A DNA stretch of 64,000 bases from contig CATKXR010000016.1 of NCBI GenBank assembly GCA_949840805.1, positions 18,835 through 82,834 on the forward strand, given 5' to 3'. The DNA is from an uncultured Lachnospiraceae bacterium. GTDB taxonomy: Bacteria > Bacillota > Clostridia > Lachnospirales > Lachnospiraceae. The notes beneath the pieces were generated by a model. It was not told the DNA's origin and did not search any database. It saw only the letters and a list, made by a program, of their open reading frames with translations. Both the position numbers and the translations under genes were made by a program. Below are positions 7,870 through 17,355 of the stretch, in pieces; position 1 is the first letter of the stretch; every line of letters begins with the position of its first letter.

Positions 7870-9543
7870 ATGTTGAATTATAAAAGATACCGGAGAGTGC
7901 CGGTAGTGAATTACCCGGAGCGTCAGTGGCCTGGAAAACAGATTGAAAAGGCGCCTATGTGGTGCAGTGTGGATCTGCGCGACGGCAACCAGGCCTTGAT
8001 TGAGCCCATGGTGGTGGAGGAAAAGATTGAATTCTTTAATATGCTGGTGAAGCTGGGATTTAAAGAGATCGAGATCGGTTTTCCGGCAGCGTCCCAGATT
8101 GAATACGATTTTCTGCGCCAATTGGTAGAAAGAAGACTGATTCCGGATGATGTGCGGGTCCAGGTGTTAGTCCAGTGCCGGGAGCATCTGATTAAGAGGA
8201 CCTTTGAGGCCATTGAAGGCATTAAGAAAGTCGTTGTGCATATTTATAACTCTACGTCAACCTTGCAGCGGGATGTGGTTTTCCATAAGGATAAAGAGGA
8301 GATTAAGCAGATCGCTGTGGAAGGGACCGAACTGGTGAAAAAGTATGCCGCAGGCTATGACGGAGACCTTCTTTTGGAGTATTCTCCGGAAAGCTTTACG
8401 GGAACGGAGCTGGATTATGCGCTGGAGGTCTGTACGGCGGTACAGGAAGCCTGGGGGCAGGCTACGCCTGAAAAGCCGATTATTTTCAATCTGCCTTCCA
8501 CGGTGGAGATGACCACTCCCAATGTTTACGGGGACCAGATCGAATGGATGAACCTTCATTTTAAGAATCGGGACAGCATCATTTTAAGCGTGCATCCCCA
8601 CAACGACCGGGGAACCGGCGTGGCGGCGACGGAGATGGCCCTTTTGGCAGGAGCTGACCGGGTGGAGGGAACCTTGTTCGGCAACGGGGAGCGTACCGGA
8701 AATGTGGATATCCTGACTCTGGCGTATAATATGTTCTCTCAGGGTATTGACCCGGAATTAAACATTGATGATGTACGTTCCATAGCAGAAGTCTATGAGC
8801 GCTGTACCAAGATGCAGATTGACCCGCGTCATCCTTATGCAGGAAAGCTGGTATTTACCGCGTTTTCCGGTTCTCATCAGGATGCGATCAATAAGGGGAT
8901 GCAGGCATTGAAGGAGAGAGGGGGAGATATCTGGGAGGTTCCCTATCTGCCCATCGATCCGTCTGATATAGGCAGGGTATATGAGCCGATTGTCAGGATC
9001 AACAGTCAGTCCGGCAAGGGCGGCGTGGCCTTTGTCATGGATACTTTCTATGGATTTAAGCTTCCGAAGGGAATGCATAAGGAGTTTGCGGATGTGATAC
9101 AGAAGATCTCCGAACAGCAGGGTGAGGTGGCTCCGGAACAGATTATGGATGAATTCCGCCGTTGTTATCTGGACAGGAAAGAGCCCATGCATTTCAGAAA
9201 GTGCCAGATCACCGATACGGAAGTGGAAAAGGATGTATATGCCACACTGGCAAAGGTTATTTATACGGATCATGGGATCGAAAAGGCCTTCGAAGGCGTG
9301 GGGAATGGTCCTATTGATGCCGTTCAGCGTGGCCTGGAGGAAGAGCTGGGGATCAAGATCAAGGTTCTGGATTACAACGAGCATGCTTTGCGGGCAGGTT
9401 CCAACGCCCAGGCAGCGTCCTATATCCATCTGATGGACCAGGAAAGCGGCAAGGTGACTTACGGCGTGGGAATCAGTTCGAACATTACCAGGGCGTCTGT
9501 GAGAGGTATTTTCAGCGCGGTAAACAGATTGTTTTATTCATAA
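7870..9543 (+). CDS. leuA: 2-isopropylmalate synthase (long form)
   Basis: Condenses acetyl-CoA with 2-oxoisovalerate, the first committed step of leucine synthesis. At 557 aa it is the long, LeuA2-type enzyme. The HMGL-like TIM barrel shows VDLRDGNQAL near residue 38, the metal-binding HPHNDRGTG near residue 240 and the substrate loop LFGNGERTGNVD near 275. The C-terminal ~130 residues form the regulatory LeuA dimer domain (GNGPIDAVQRGLEEEL) that normally binds leucine. GAGGAGG precedes the ATG. It stands alone between its own promoter and a strong terminator; leuBCD are not nearby. Confidence 0.96.
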   Translation: MLNYKRYRRVPVVNYPERQWPGKQIEKAPMWCSVDLRDGNQALIEPMVVEEKIEFFNMLVKLGFKEIEIGFPAASQIEYDFLRQLVERRLIPDDVRVQVLVQCREHLIKRTFEAIEGIKKVVVHIYNSTSTLQRDVVFHKDKEEIKQIAVEGTELVKKYAAGYDGDLLLEYSPESFTGTELDYALEVCTAVQEAWGQATPEKPIIFNLPSTVEMTTPNVYGDQIEWMNLHFKNRDSIILSVHPHNDRGTGVAATEMALLAGADRVEGTLFGNGERTGNVDILTLAYNMFSQGIDPELNIDDVRSIAEVYERCTKMQIDPRHPYAGKLVFTAFSGSHQDAINKGMQALKERGGDIWEVPYLPIDPSDIGRVYEPIVRINSQSGKGGVAFVMDTFYGFKLPKGMHKEFADVIQKISEQQGEVAPEQIMDEFRRCYLDRKEPMHFRKCQITDTEVEKDVYATLAKVIYTDHGIEKAFEGVGNGPIDAVQRGLEEELGIKIKVLDYNEHALRAGSNAQAASYIHLMDQESGKVTYGVGISSNITRASVRGIFSAVNRLFYS

Positions 9544-9576
9544 CCTGTTTTATGGCTTTTAAAGGCAGAATATTGA

Positions 9577-9624
9577 AAAGGGGGCAGGCTGCATATCTTT
9601 CCTGATATGCGGCCTGCCTCCTTT
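9577..9624. terminator. leuA terminator, probably bidirectional
   Basis: A long stem, about 20 bp with two mismatches, has arms GGGGCAGGCTGCATATC and GATATGCGGCCTGCCTCC around a TTTCCT loop. It is flanked by A-rich and T-containing ends and separates the converging leuA and membrane-protein genes. Confidence 0.75.
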
Positions 9625-9671
9625 CAATCGTTGCCGGAATAAGCCCGCCTGGCGGCAGAGGGCATATTGTT

Positions 9672-11324
9672 TTATTTTGGAGCCGTTTTTGTAAAACGGC
9701 ACCCGGCGATACCGATGCTGATCATTATCCACAATATGGGAGTGACGATTGGCAGGTCGATATTTACGGTGGACTGAAGCGTATAACAGGCTACGGCGAA
9801 CAATGCGCCGAAAATATAGTTTTCCTTCCGGCCGTATTTTACCATGCAGTACATACTGGAAATAAGGAAGGCCAGATATCCGGCCGTACCCGCAAGGCCG
9901 ATAGTGAGCAGATATTGGAGGAAGGAATTGTGCGCGCTGTCAAATATGAGGCCGGTGGCTTCGATCATTTCCGTCAGGATTTCTTCATTTGTCAAAAGGC
10001 CGAAAGTATCCGGCCCATACCCGAACAGTTTTTGGCTCAGGGGAAACTTTCCGTAAAGCTCCAGGGCTTTTTTCCAGATATAGCCCCGGGATGTCCCCCA
10101 ACTGTCATTAAATACCAGATAGGACTGCAGGCTGCCGTAACGGCCGGCATGCCCGCCTGCGTTGGCGTCAAAAAACAGAAAGCAGGCTGCGGCAAGGCCT
10201 ATAGCCATCAGTGCAGCCCACAGGCGGACGGTTTTTGAACCGCCAAGGAAAAACCGGCAGGGCAGGGAACCGGAAAATCTGTCCGGATTTTTGACAAAAA
10301 GCCAGTATGCAGCGGCAAGAAGCCAGAAAAACAACACAACAACAGGCAGCCAGCGAAAATTGACGATGATTAAAAAGAGGCTTTCCAGGCCGATTACTCT
10401 CGACGGGAATAATTGGTTGGTTATGTGGATGATCTGGATGACTGTAAAAAAGGTTGCGGTAATGACCAGATACCGCAAAATTCCCCTGGGTGTCCGAAAC
10501 AGCAGAAACGGAAGCCCGCAAAAAAGCGCGGCCATACTTAAATAGGCATTGTCGCTGCAGCCCATAATAATAGCGGCAAAGGAAATGCAAAGGCAAAGAT
10601 AGTACCATGCCGATTTGAGCGGATCTTCTTCCAGGGCAAACATAGCGGCGGAAAAACCCATAATCAAGCCGACATAGGCAGTGTAGGTGTTGATATTCCC
10701 TATGGTGGAGGTGAAAATGTCAGACTGGGAAGCAAGGATTACCTCGTGGAATTTTAGAATATCCATCCGAAAGTAGTCGGTGATTCCGATTATGCACAGG
10801 ATCAGTCCGCTGAATAAAAACATCTGTATATGCCATCTGCCGGGTTTCCAGAAACGGCTGATCAGGAAATAGGAGACCACGTACAGGCTGATCAGAAGAA
10901 GGCCTGAGTAGCGTCCGCTGTTCCCCCAGAAGGCGGCCTTCGGGTAGTCGGACAACGCGGTGGATATGGCGGAGGAGAGCCAGAATACGAGAACGGACAT
11001 ATCTGTCAGAAAGAGGGGGCTCTTTTTGTCCTCCGGCATTATTTTTGACAGAAGATAGCGTGTGTGCATTCCCTTAAATTCCATAAAGTCAACAGCGGTC
11101 ATGATCAGTACGAAAAGCAGTGTAAGAATCAGCATGCTAAGGGTACATCTGCGGTAAAAATAATATTTGGTCTCCAGGATGTCACGATAGGAATTGTTGC
11201 AGATCAGGGGAAAGACAATGAGCAAAAGCGTCAGGGTGACGCTTATGACGCCGCTGACCATGCCGGAATAGGTGGACATAAATGTTTCGGAGAGCGAAGA
11301 TGAATTCTTTTTATTGATAGCCAT
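9672..11324 (-). CDS. O-antigen ligase / Wzy-like polytopic membrane protein
   Basis: A 550-aa protein with 11-13 hydrophobic segments, the first near residues 25-45. It looks like the O-antigen ligase/polymerase (Wzy_C) superfamily: many TM helices around a large external loop between residues ~400 and 480 (SLQSYLVFNDSWGTSRGYIWKKAL), followed by FDSAHNSFLQYLLTIGL, which resembles the conserved His-containing HNxxL motif of these ligases. It probably acts in transfer or polymerisation of surface glycans, fitting the rfb genes nearby. The start at 11324 has AAAGGAA upstream; an ATG at 11339 is less likely. Confidence 0.8.
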   Translation of the reverse strand: MAINKKNSSSLSETFMSTYSGMVSGVISVTLTLLLIVFPLICNNSYRDILETKYYFYRRCTLSMLILTLLFVLIMTAVDFMEFKGMHTRYLLSKIMPEDKKSPLFLTDMSVLVFWLSSAISTALSDYPKAAFWGNSGRYSGLLLISLYVVSYFLISRFWKPGRWHIQMFLFSGLILCIIGITDYFRMDILKFHEVILASQSDIFTSTIGNINTYTAYVGLIMGFSAAMFALEEDPLKSAWYYLCLCISFAAIIMGCSDNAYLSMAALFCGLPFLLFRTPRGILRYLVITATFFTVIQIIHITNQLFPSRVIGLESLFLIIVNFRWLPVVVLFFWLLAAAYWLFVKNPDRFSGSLPCRFFLGGSKTVRLWAALMAIGLAAACFLFFDANAGGHAGRYGSLQSYLVFNDSWGTSRGYIWKKALELYGKFPLSQKLFGYGPDTFGLLTNEEILTEMIEATGLIFDSAHNSFLQYLLTIGLAGTAGYLAFLISSMYCMVKYGRKENYIFGALFAVACYTLQSTVNIDLPIVTPILWIMISIGIAGCRFTKTAPK

Positions 11325-11525
11325 GGCTGTTCCTTTCATTTTGTATAGAAGAACGTCTGTTTGTACAGTATAGCATTAATTGCCATGAGGCGCAACAAGA
11401 TTTCATGGTATTTGAGTTAAGCCTTTATGATTATTTTCCGATGTGTTATGATAAGAGAAATGAACTTTGATTTTTAATCGATGACGGCAGGATATAATAA
11501 AATAAAAAAGTGAGATGAATGTTTT

Positions 11526-12479
11526 ATGGAGTTTTCTTACAGAATTGTCGACGGACAGGCGCGGATCGATAAAGTGGAGGACCCGCAGCCCGTTGTGGTA
11601 ATCCCAGAAAGAATAGAAGGGTATCCGGTGACAGAACTGGGGGCATATGTGTTGGCAGGAAGCCAGGCAGAGGAGATCTGGCTTCCCGCCGGCTTAAGGA
11701 AGATCGGTGCTTATGGGTTTTATAATTGTGAACGGCTTCAGAGGATTCATTGCAGCAGCCGGACTACGGATCTGGGAACAGGCTTGTTTGCAGGAGCCGG
11801 AGGAGTGGAATTTGTGGATATCAGGTTGTATGAAGGGGAAAAATCATGTCTGAAGGAGCTGCTTTCGGAGCTGCGTCAGACATTGCGGGTGAGGATATAT
11901 ACAGAGGACAGTGAGGGAGAAAAAGATCCGGGGCAAAAGAAAGAGGCACGTCTGATATTTCCGGAATATTACGAGGAGTCTGTGGAGAATACGCCGGCGA
12001 GAATCCTTTATATCGAGACTCACGGATGCGGGCACCGATACCGCTATTGTTTTGCGGGAACCCGGTTTCAATATGAAAAATACGATGAATTGTTTCCTCA
12101 CGTAAAAGTACAGGAGTCGGAGGAACTGGTGATGGAACTGGCGCTGGGAAGGTTAAGATATCCTTTAGGACTTTTGGGGAAGTATGAAAAGATGTACAGA
12201 GAGTACGTGACTGATCACTGGCAGGCTGCGGGACGGCTTCTGGCGGCGGCAGGACGGCGGGGAGGGAACGGTTATGAAAACCTGGAGGCAGGCGGGATTC
12301 CCTGGCTGGTGGAGGATATTCTGGCGGCAGAAAAGGATTTGCAGAACCAGGCGGGGGAATTGATCCGGATGGCGCAGCAGGCAGGAGATACGGAGGCGGT
12401 TAGCTGGCTGATGGATTTTCGTCACAGGAAATGGGGCAGGAAAGGGAAGGCGGTGAAGAAATCATGGTCGATCCGGTAA
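11526..12479 (+). CDS. LRR_5-containing protein of a MoxR/VWA cluster
   Basis: 317 aa. Residues ~20-110 carry a short run of BspA-type leucine-rich repeats (VVIPERIEGYPVTELG, EIWLPAGLRKIGAYGFYNCERLQ). The rest is Arg/Glu-rich without a recognised domain. It has no signal peptide, so this is a cytoplasmic LRR. Its end overlaps the start of the VWA gene, and the next gene is a MoxR-type ATPase, so the three are probably one operon and perhaps one complex. The LRR region is a plausible protein-binding part. Confidence 0.75.
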   Translation: MEFSYRIVDGQARIDKVEDPQPVVVIPERIEGYPVTELGAYVLAGSQAEEIWLPAGLRKIGAYGFYNCERLQRIHCSSRTTDLGTGLFAGAGGVEFVDIRLYEGEKSCLKELLSELRQTLRVRIYTEDSEGEKDPGQKKEARLIFPEYYEESVENTPARILYIETHGCGHRYRYCFAGTRFQYEKYDELFPHVKVQESEELVMELALGRLRYPLGLLGKYEKMYREYVTDHWQAAGRLLAAAGRRGGNGYENLEAGGIPWLVEDILAAEKDLQNQAGELIRMAQQAGDTEAVSWLMDFRHRKWGRKGKAVKKSWSIR

Positions 12480-13789
12480 GGCACAGACAGTTGGAGGAGC
12501 TTAATATTGTAGAATTATGTACACGAATTCTTTCCAATGCCAGAAACGAGCTGTATCTGAATATGCGTTTTCTGGATGTGGCCCTGGGAAGCCTGGGATA
12601 CGAAGCGGCGCCGGACTGCGGCGGTGTGGGGACAGACGGCTTTATCATTTATTATGCCCCGCAATTTTTGTGCAGGCTTTTTAAAAAGGGAAGGGTGCTT
12701 GTAAACCGAAGTTACCTGCATATGGTTCTTCACTGTCTGTTCTGTCATATGGACACTCGCGGAAACAGGGACGCGCGGATCTGGAATCTGGCCTGCGATA
12801 TTGCGGCAGAGTCCATTATTGACGGATTATATCTGGGATGCGTCCACCACCAGCCGTCTTTTTATCGGCTGGACTGGTACGGGCGGCTTAAAAAGGAGCT
12901 GGCCGTGCTGAATGGCGAAGGGGTCTATCAGATTCTGCAGAAGGCAGAACTTTCAGAGAAGCAGCGGGAACGGCTTGAGGCGGAATTTTATGTGGATGAC
13001 CACAGATACTGGGAGCCGGCAGGGGAAGACCCGAAAGTGCAGATAATGCGTCAGAACCAGTGGGACAAAAAACGGGAACAATTGCAGACAGAAATGGAAA
13101 CCATGGGGAACGGGCAGGACGAGGAGGCTAAAAGCCTGCTGGAGCATGTGCAGGTGGAAAACAGGGAGCGGTACGACTACAAGCAGTTTCTTAGGAAATT
13201 CTCCGTGCTGAAGGAAGAGATGCAGGTGGACCCAGATTCTTTTGATTATGTGTTTTATACCTACGGGATGTCGCTCTATGGAAATATGCCATTGGTGGAG
13301 CCTTTGGAAACAAAGGAGATCAGCCGTATTGAGGATTTTGTAATTGTGATCGACACATCCATGTCCTGTTCAGGGGAACTGGTGAGGCGGTTCCTGGAGG
13401 AAACGTATGATGTGCTGTGCGAGGCGGACAGCTATTTCCGGAAAGTTAATATTCACATTATCCAGTGTGATGAAATCGTGCGTCAGGATCGGCTGATTAC
13501 CTGCAGGGAGGAAATGGAAGCATATATGAAAGACTTTTCCATAATCGGTCAGGGCGGCACGGATTTCCGCCCGGCGTTTGAATATGTGGATCAGATGATG
13601 GGAAGAGGAATGTTTCACCGGCTGAGGGGACTTTTGTATTTTACAGACGGACAGGGGATCTACCCGGTCAAACAGAGGGCATATGACACGGCATTTGTGT
13701 TTGTCAAAGATCAGTATGTGGATATATCGGTGCCGGCCTGGGCTATGAAAGTGGTGCTGGAGCCGGGGAAGTTGCTGGAAAAAGGATGA
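12464..13789 (+). CDS. Putative metallopeptidase/VWA-like protein (DUF2201 type)
   Basis: About 441 aa. The N-terminal half matches the DUF2201 metallopeptidase-like domain: ARNELYLNMRFLDVAL, then HMVLHCLFCHM in place of the usual HExxH-type helix, and WNLACDIAAE. The C-terminal half is a VWA-like fold: VIVIDTSMSCSG has the MIDAS DxSxS start, and GGTDFRPAFEYV supplies the second metal-site Thr/Asp. Such proteins pair with MoxR AAA+ ATPases as chaperone-like modules. The start at 12464 is chosen from the family N-terminus; an ATG at 12431 in the same frame is the alternative. It overlaps the LRR gene by 16 bases. Confidence 0.85.
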   Translation: MVDPVRHRQLEELNIVELCTRILSNARNELYLNMRFLDVALGSLGYEAAPDCGGVGTDGFIIYYAPQFLCRLFKKGRVLVNRSYLHMVLHCLFCHMDTRGNRDARIWNLACDIAAESIIDGLYLGCVHHQPSFYRLDWYGRLKKELAVLNGEGVYQILQKAELSEKQRERLEAEFYVDDHRYWEPAGEDPKVQIMRQNQWDKKREQLQTEMETMGNGQDEEAKSLLEHVQVENRERYDYKQFLRKFSVLKEEMQVDPDSFDYVFYTYGMSLYGNMPLVEPLETKEISRIEDFVIVIDTSMSCSGELVRRFLEETYDVLCEADSYFRKVNIHIIQCDEIVRQDRLITCREEMEAYMKDFSIIGQGGTDFRPAFEYVDQMMGRGMFHRLRGLLYFTDGQGIYPVKQRAYDTAFVFVKDQYVDISVPAWAMKVVLEPGKLLEKG

Positions 13790-13814
13790 ACGGCGGGAAA
13801 GGGAAAAGAAAATC

Positions 13815-15359
13815 ATGAATATAAAACGGGCAAAACAGGAGATAAAAGATACCATCCATGCATATTTAATGAAAGATGAATTTGGAGGATATGTGATTCC
13901 GCAGATTCGGCAGAGGCCCATTCTGCTGATCGGGCCGCCGGGGGTAGGCAAGACCCAGATCATGGAACAGATTTCCCAGGAGTGCCGGATCGGGCTGGTG
14001 GCATATACCATTACCCATCACACCCGTCAGAGCGCAATCGGCCTGCCGTTTATTGAAAAACGGCAATTTGGAGGACAGGAATATGCAGCCACGGAATATA
14101 CCATGAGCGAGATCGTGGCTTCGATATATCACAAAATGGAGAAAACGGGGCTGGAGGAAGGGCTCTTGTTTATAGACGAAATTAATTGTGTTTCGGAAAC
14201 CCTGGCGCCGGCCATGCTGCAGTTTCTGCAGGGGAAGAGCTTTGGGAACCACAGGATTCCGGAGGGATGGATCATTGTGGCGGCAGGAAACCCGCCGGAA
14301 TATAACAAATCGGTAAGGGAGTTTGATATTGTGACTCTTGACCGCATTCGCCGGATTGATGTGGAACCGGATTTTGAGGCCTGGAAGGAATATGCTGTGC
14401 AGGCAAACATCCATCCGGCTGTAAGCGCCTATCTCAATATACGGCGGCAGAATTTCTGCAGGATTGAGACGACGGTGGACGGAAAACAGTTTGCCACGCC
14501 CCGTGGCTGGGAGGATTTATCACAGTTAATTCAGGCGTATGAACGGCTGGGGCAGGCCGCAGACAGAGAGATTGTGTCAGAATACATCCAGTTTCCTAAG
14601 ATTGCCAGGGATTTTGCCGGTTATCTGGAGCTTTACCGGAAGTATCAGGACGACTATCAGGTAGAGCGGATCCTGGAGGGAAAAGTTCCTACGGGAGTGT
14701 ATGAAAAGCTTGAGAGGGCGGCTTTTGACGAGCGGGTCAGCGTGGTGGGCCTCTTACTGTCCGGGCTGAATGAGCAGTTTAAAAAAGTATGCAGGATGGG
14801 AGAGCGGATGGAGCTGCAGATGGAAAAACTGCGGGAAATGAAAAATACGGATAGATCCGGGCAAAGAGAGACCGGGGATTTTGCGGCAGGGACGCTGGCA
14901 GGACTTTTGGATATGACGGAGAAATTCCGCAGCCAGTGGGAGAGAGAGCAGCAGAACGGCCTTCTCTCCCGAACCAGGCTGCGCACATGCCGTGAGGTCA
15001 GCGCATGTCTGGAACAGCAGATCCTTGAACTCCGGAAAGAAAATTATGATACGGCAGAGGAAGTATGGGAACGGATTCAGGAAATGATTGACAGAGACGG
15101 ACACAAATATGAGGAGTTTTCAGAAGAAACGGGAGAGAAATTAGAGCATGCTTTTGATTTTATGGAGGCGGCATTTGGGGGAGGCCAGGAGATGGTGCTG
15201 TTTGTGACAGAACTTAACACAGGCTTTTACAGTGTGGGTTTTCTGCAGGAGTATGCCTGTGAAAGGTATTATGAATATAACCGGAATCTGTTGTTTTCCC
15301 AGGAGGAGAGGGCAATTGACAGACAGATCCGGCGGTATGAGGAAGGACTGTTGGTATAG
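13815..15359 (+). CDS. MoxR-type AAA+ ATPase
   Basis: 514 aa. The AAA+ domain has Walker A GPPGVGKT near residue 40, Walker B LLFIDEINC near residue 120, sensor 1 VAAGNPPEYN near residue 158 and an arginine-finger region (LDRIRRI). The C-terminal ~250 residues are helical and not assigned. With the VWA gene 25 bases upstream it makes a MoxR-VWA pair, generally thought to remodel or activate metalloproteins or complexes in the cytoplasm. No substrate is evident here. It ends 67 bases before the channel gene, so they may be co-transcribed. Confidence 0.9.
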   Translation: MNIKRAKQEIKDTIHAYLMKDEFGGYVIPQIRQRPILLIGPPGVGKTQIMEQISQECRIGLVAYTITHHTRQSAIGLPFIEKRQFGGQEYAATEYTMSEIVASIYHKMEKTGLEEGLLFIDEINCVSETLAPAMLQFLQGKSFGNHRIPEGWIIVAAGNPPEYNKSVREFDIVTLDRIRRIDVEPDFEAWKEYAVQANIHPAVSAYLNIRRQNFCRIETTVDGKQFATPRGWEDLSQLIQAYERLGQAADREIVSEYIQFPKIARDFAGYLELYRKYQDDYQVERILEGKVPTGVYEKLERAAFDERVSVVGLLLSGLNEQFKKVCRMGERMELQMEKLREMKNTDRSGQRETGDFAAGTLAGLLDMTEKFRSQWEREQQNGLLSRTRLRTCREVSACLEQQILELRKENYDTAEEVWERIQEMIDRDGHKYEEFSEETGEKLEHAFDFMEAAFGGGQEMVLFVTELNTGFYSVGFLQEYACERYYEYNRNLLFSQEERAIDRQIRRYEEGLLV

Positions 15360-15426
15360 GGGCAGAAGAACGGGAGCCTGATGGCAAATCATTGGGTTTA
15401 TGGATATGTGTCCGGGAGGGAAGGAT

Positions 15427-16320
15427 ATGTTTGGTGTTATAACGGGAATCATGGGACGGGGAATGGCCATACGGCAACAGGAGGGAAGGCCCAATCTGGA
15501 GCCAAGCTGGATTATCGATACATTGAAGAGTTGCTGGACGCCGGGAGTGAAGGGGGCATTTTGGCGGATTTTGACAGCGGTTATGATTCTGGCTGTGGGA
15601 TTTCGGCTGGCTCGCTGGCTGGGAAAGTTTTTGAAAAAGACTTTTGACCGGACGAGCATGGAGGAAAATGTCAGGAAGTTTTTGATGACGGTGCTCAATG
15701 CCTGTATGTATGCCCTGGTGATCTTTATAGCCGCAGAAAAATTAGGGGTGCCTTCTGCTTCTATTGTGGCGCTGATGGGGTCGGCAGGCGTGGCAATCGG
15801 CCTGTCTTTAAAGGAAAGCCTTTCAAATGTGGCAGGCGGAATACTGATTTTGGTTACACGGCCCTTTGTGCTTCAGGACTATATTGTCTGCGGAAATGTG
15901 GAAGGAACCGTGGAGGATATTGGCCTGGTGTATACTTCTCTGATTACAGTGGATAACCGGAAGATCACAATTCCCAACGGCACGGTGGCTAATGCAACTA
16001 TAATCAATGTGACGGCGCAGGATAAGCGGCAGCTTGACCTGGAGGTAAATATTGATTATAAATCAGATTTGAAGAAGGCCAAGGAAATTCTTCTTGAGAT
16101 CCTGGAGAACCATCCTCAGGTCATCAGGGAGGACGGAGTGAGGGTTTTTGTAAAAGAGTTGGGAAGCAGCGCGGTGATCCTGGGGATGCGCGGGTGGATC
16201 ATGAGAGATGAGTACTGGCCTGCCCGATGGGATATTATTGAATCCATCAAGTTTTGTTTTGACGAGGCAGGTATCGTAATTCCGTATAAGCAGGTGACTA
16301 TTCACAGGGAAGATCTGTGA
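15427..16320 (+). CDS. MscS-family mechanosensitive channel
   Basis: 297 aa from the ATG at 15427, which follows GGGAGGGAAGG. Three membrane helices lie in residues ~45-140. The pore-lining TM3 is typical: SIVALMGSAGVAIGLSLKESLSNVAGG, with alternating small Gly/Ala residues. The beta domain follows with FVLQDYIVCGNVEGTVEDIGLVYT and the IPNGTVANATIIN segment, then the alpha/beta tail. It should release solutes under hypo-osmotic shock. Confidence 0.93.
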   Translation: MFGVITGIMGRGMAIRQQEGRPNLEPSWIIDTLKSCWTPGVKGAFWRILTAVMILAVGFRLARWLGKFLKKTFDRTSMEENVRKFLMTVLNACMYALVIFIAAEKLGVPSASIVALMGSAGVAIGLSLKESLSNVAGGILILVTRPFVLQDYIVCGNVEGTVEDIGLVYTSLITVDNRKITIPNGTVANATIINVTAQDKRQLDLEVNIDYKSDLKKAKEILLEILENHPQVIREDGVRVFVKELGSSAVILGMRGWIMRDEYWPARWDIIESIKFCFDEAGIVIPYKQVTIHREDL

Positions 16321-16333
16321 TTTCCCATAGGGA

Positions 16334-16380
16334 AAAGTCCTGGCAGTCTTTTTTGAGGGTAAAAGACAGTCAGGACTTTT
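16334..16380 (+). terminator. Terminator after the MscS gene
   Basis: AAAGTCCTG...GTCTTTT pairs with AAAAGAC...CAGGACTTT with a 3-base internal mismatch, followed by TTTTT. Confidence 0.85.
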
Positions 16381-16396
16381 TATGTTATAAATTATA

Positions 16397-16425
16397 TTGA
16401 CAAAATGTATGAATTGTTATATAAA
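16397..16425 (+). promoter_or_regulatory. Promoter with TTGTTATATA element upstream of yitT
   Basis: TTGACA at 16397-16402, a 17-base spacer and TATAAA at 16420-16425. TTGTTATATA at 16414-16423 overlaps the -10 and resembles the ATGTTATATA element found in front of the other fructosamine genes. It is likely a GntR operator. Confidence 0.65.
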
Positions 16426-16449
16426 TTGTTATAAAGGAGGAAAGACAAT

Positions 16450-17334
16450 ATGGAACCAGATAAGATAAAAAGGGAAACTTCCAATATGTTCACTGCGATT
16501 GTGGGAGTTATCTTTTTTGCGTCGGCATATCGGTGGTTTTTAGTTCCGGCAGGACTGTACAGCGGCGGTTTTACAGGGATATCTCAGCTTATAAAGTTGT
16601 TTTTGACAGAGGTATTACATGTTGCCATGCCAGAAACCATTGACATTACAGGAATTATCTTTTGGTGTATCAACCTGCCACTGTTTTTTCTGGGTTATAA
16701 GAGCATTGGGAGAAAGTTTTTGTGCAGGACGGTCATCGCGGTCTGTATTCAGTCTTTTCTGCTGACAGCTATCCCGGCGCCTAAAGAGCCCCTGTTTGAC
16801 GATATGCTGCTGAATTGTATGATCGGAGGCGCTTTGTCAGGATGGGGCGTGGGGATTACTCTGCGGGCAGGAGGTTCCGGAGGAGGGACAGATATAGTTG
16901 GGATGTATTGCGCTAAAAATTATCCTGACTTTGGAGTGGGAAGGCTGAGTGTTATGATAAATGTCTGTATTTATCTGATTGCGGCAGTGCGGTATGACAT
17001 GGAAGTAGCGGCGTATTCCATGGTATTTTCCATCATGGCAGGAATTATGGTGGATCGGGTTCATGATCAGAATATAAAGCTCTCAGCATTTATTGTTACC
17101 AGAAACAAAGAACTTGGGGAAATGATCAACCGGACCATATCCAGGGGAGTTACCAGTTGGAATGGCTGGGGAGAATACAGCCGTTCTGAAGAGGTGGTAC
17201 ATATGGTGGTGGTCAATAAATATGAGATGCATGCCTTAAAAAAGCTGATCCGTCAGAAGGATCCCCAGGCGTTTGTCCAGATCATGTCGCCGGACATGAT
17301 TATGGGAAATTTTGAAAAGCGTTTAGAAGTTTAA
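16450..17334 (+). CDS. YitT family membrane protein (DUF161/DUF2179)
   Basis: 294 aa with five or six membrane helices in residues ~15-200, including the family motif RAGGSGGGTDIVGMY near residue 140. The C-terminal ~80 residues are the soluble DUF2179 domain (ITRNKELGEMINRTISRGVTSWNGWG pattern). YitT proteins are common in Firmicutes and their substrate is unknown. AAAGGAGG precedes the ATG. It heads an operon with an FrlB-like and an FrlD-like gene and a GntR gene, which hints at transport of, or response to, a glycated compound; that link is inference. Confidence 0.85.
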   Translation: MEPDKIKRETSNMFTAIVGVIFFASAYRWFLVPAGLYSGGFTGISQLIKLFLTEVLHVAMPETIDITGIIFWCINLPLFFLGYKSIGRKFLCRTVIAVCIQSFLLTAIPAPKEPLFDDMLLNCMIGGALSGWGVGITLRAGGSGGGTDIVGMYCAKNYPDFGVGRLSVMINVCIYLIAAVRYDMEVAAYSMVFSIMAGIMVDRVHDQNIKLSAFIVTRNKELGEMINRTISRGVTSWNGWGEYSRSEEVVHMVVVNKYEMHALKKLIRQKDPQAFVQIMSPDMIMGNFEKRLEV

Positions 17335-17355
17335 AGATTGGAGGAAAAAAAGAAT

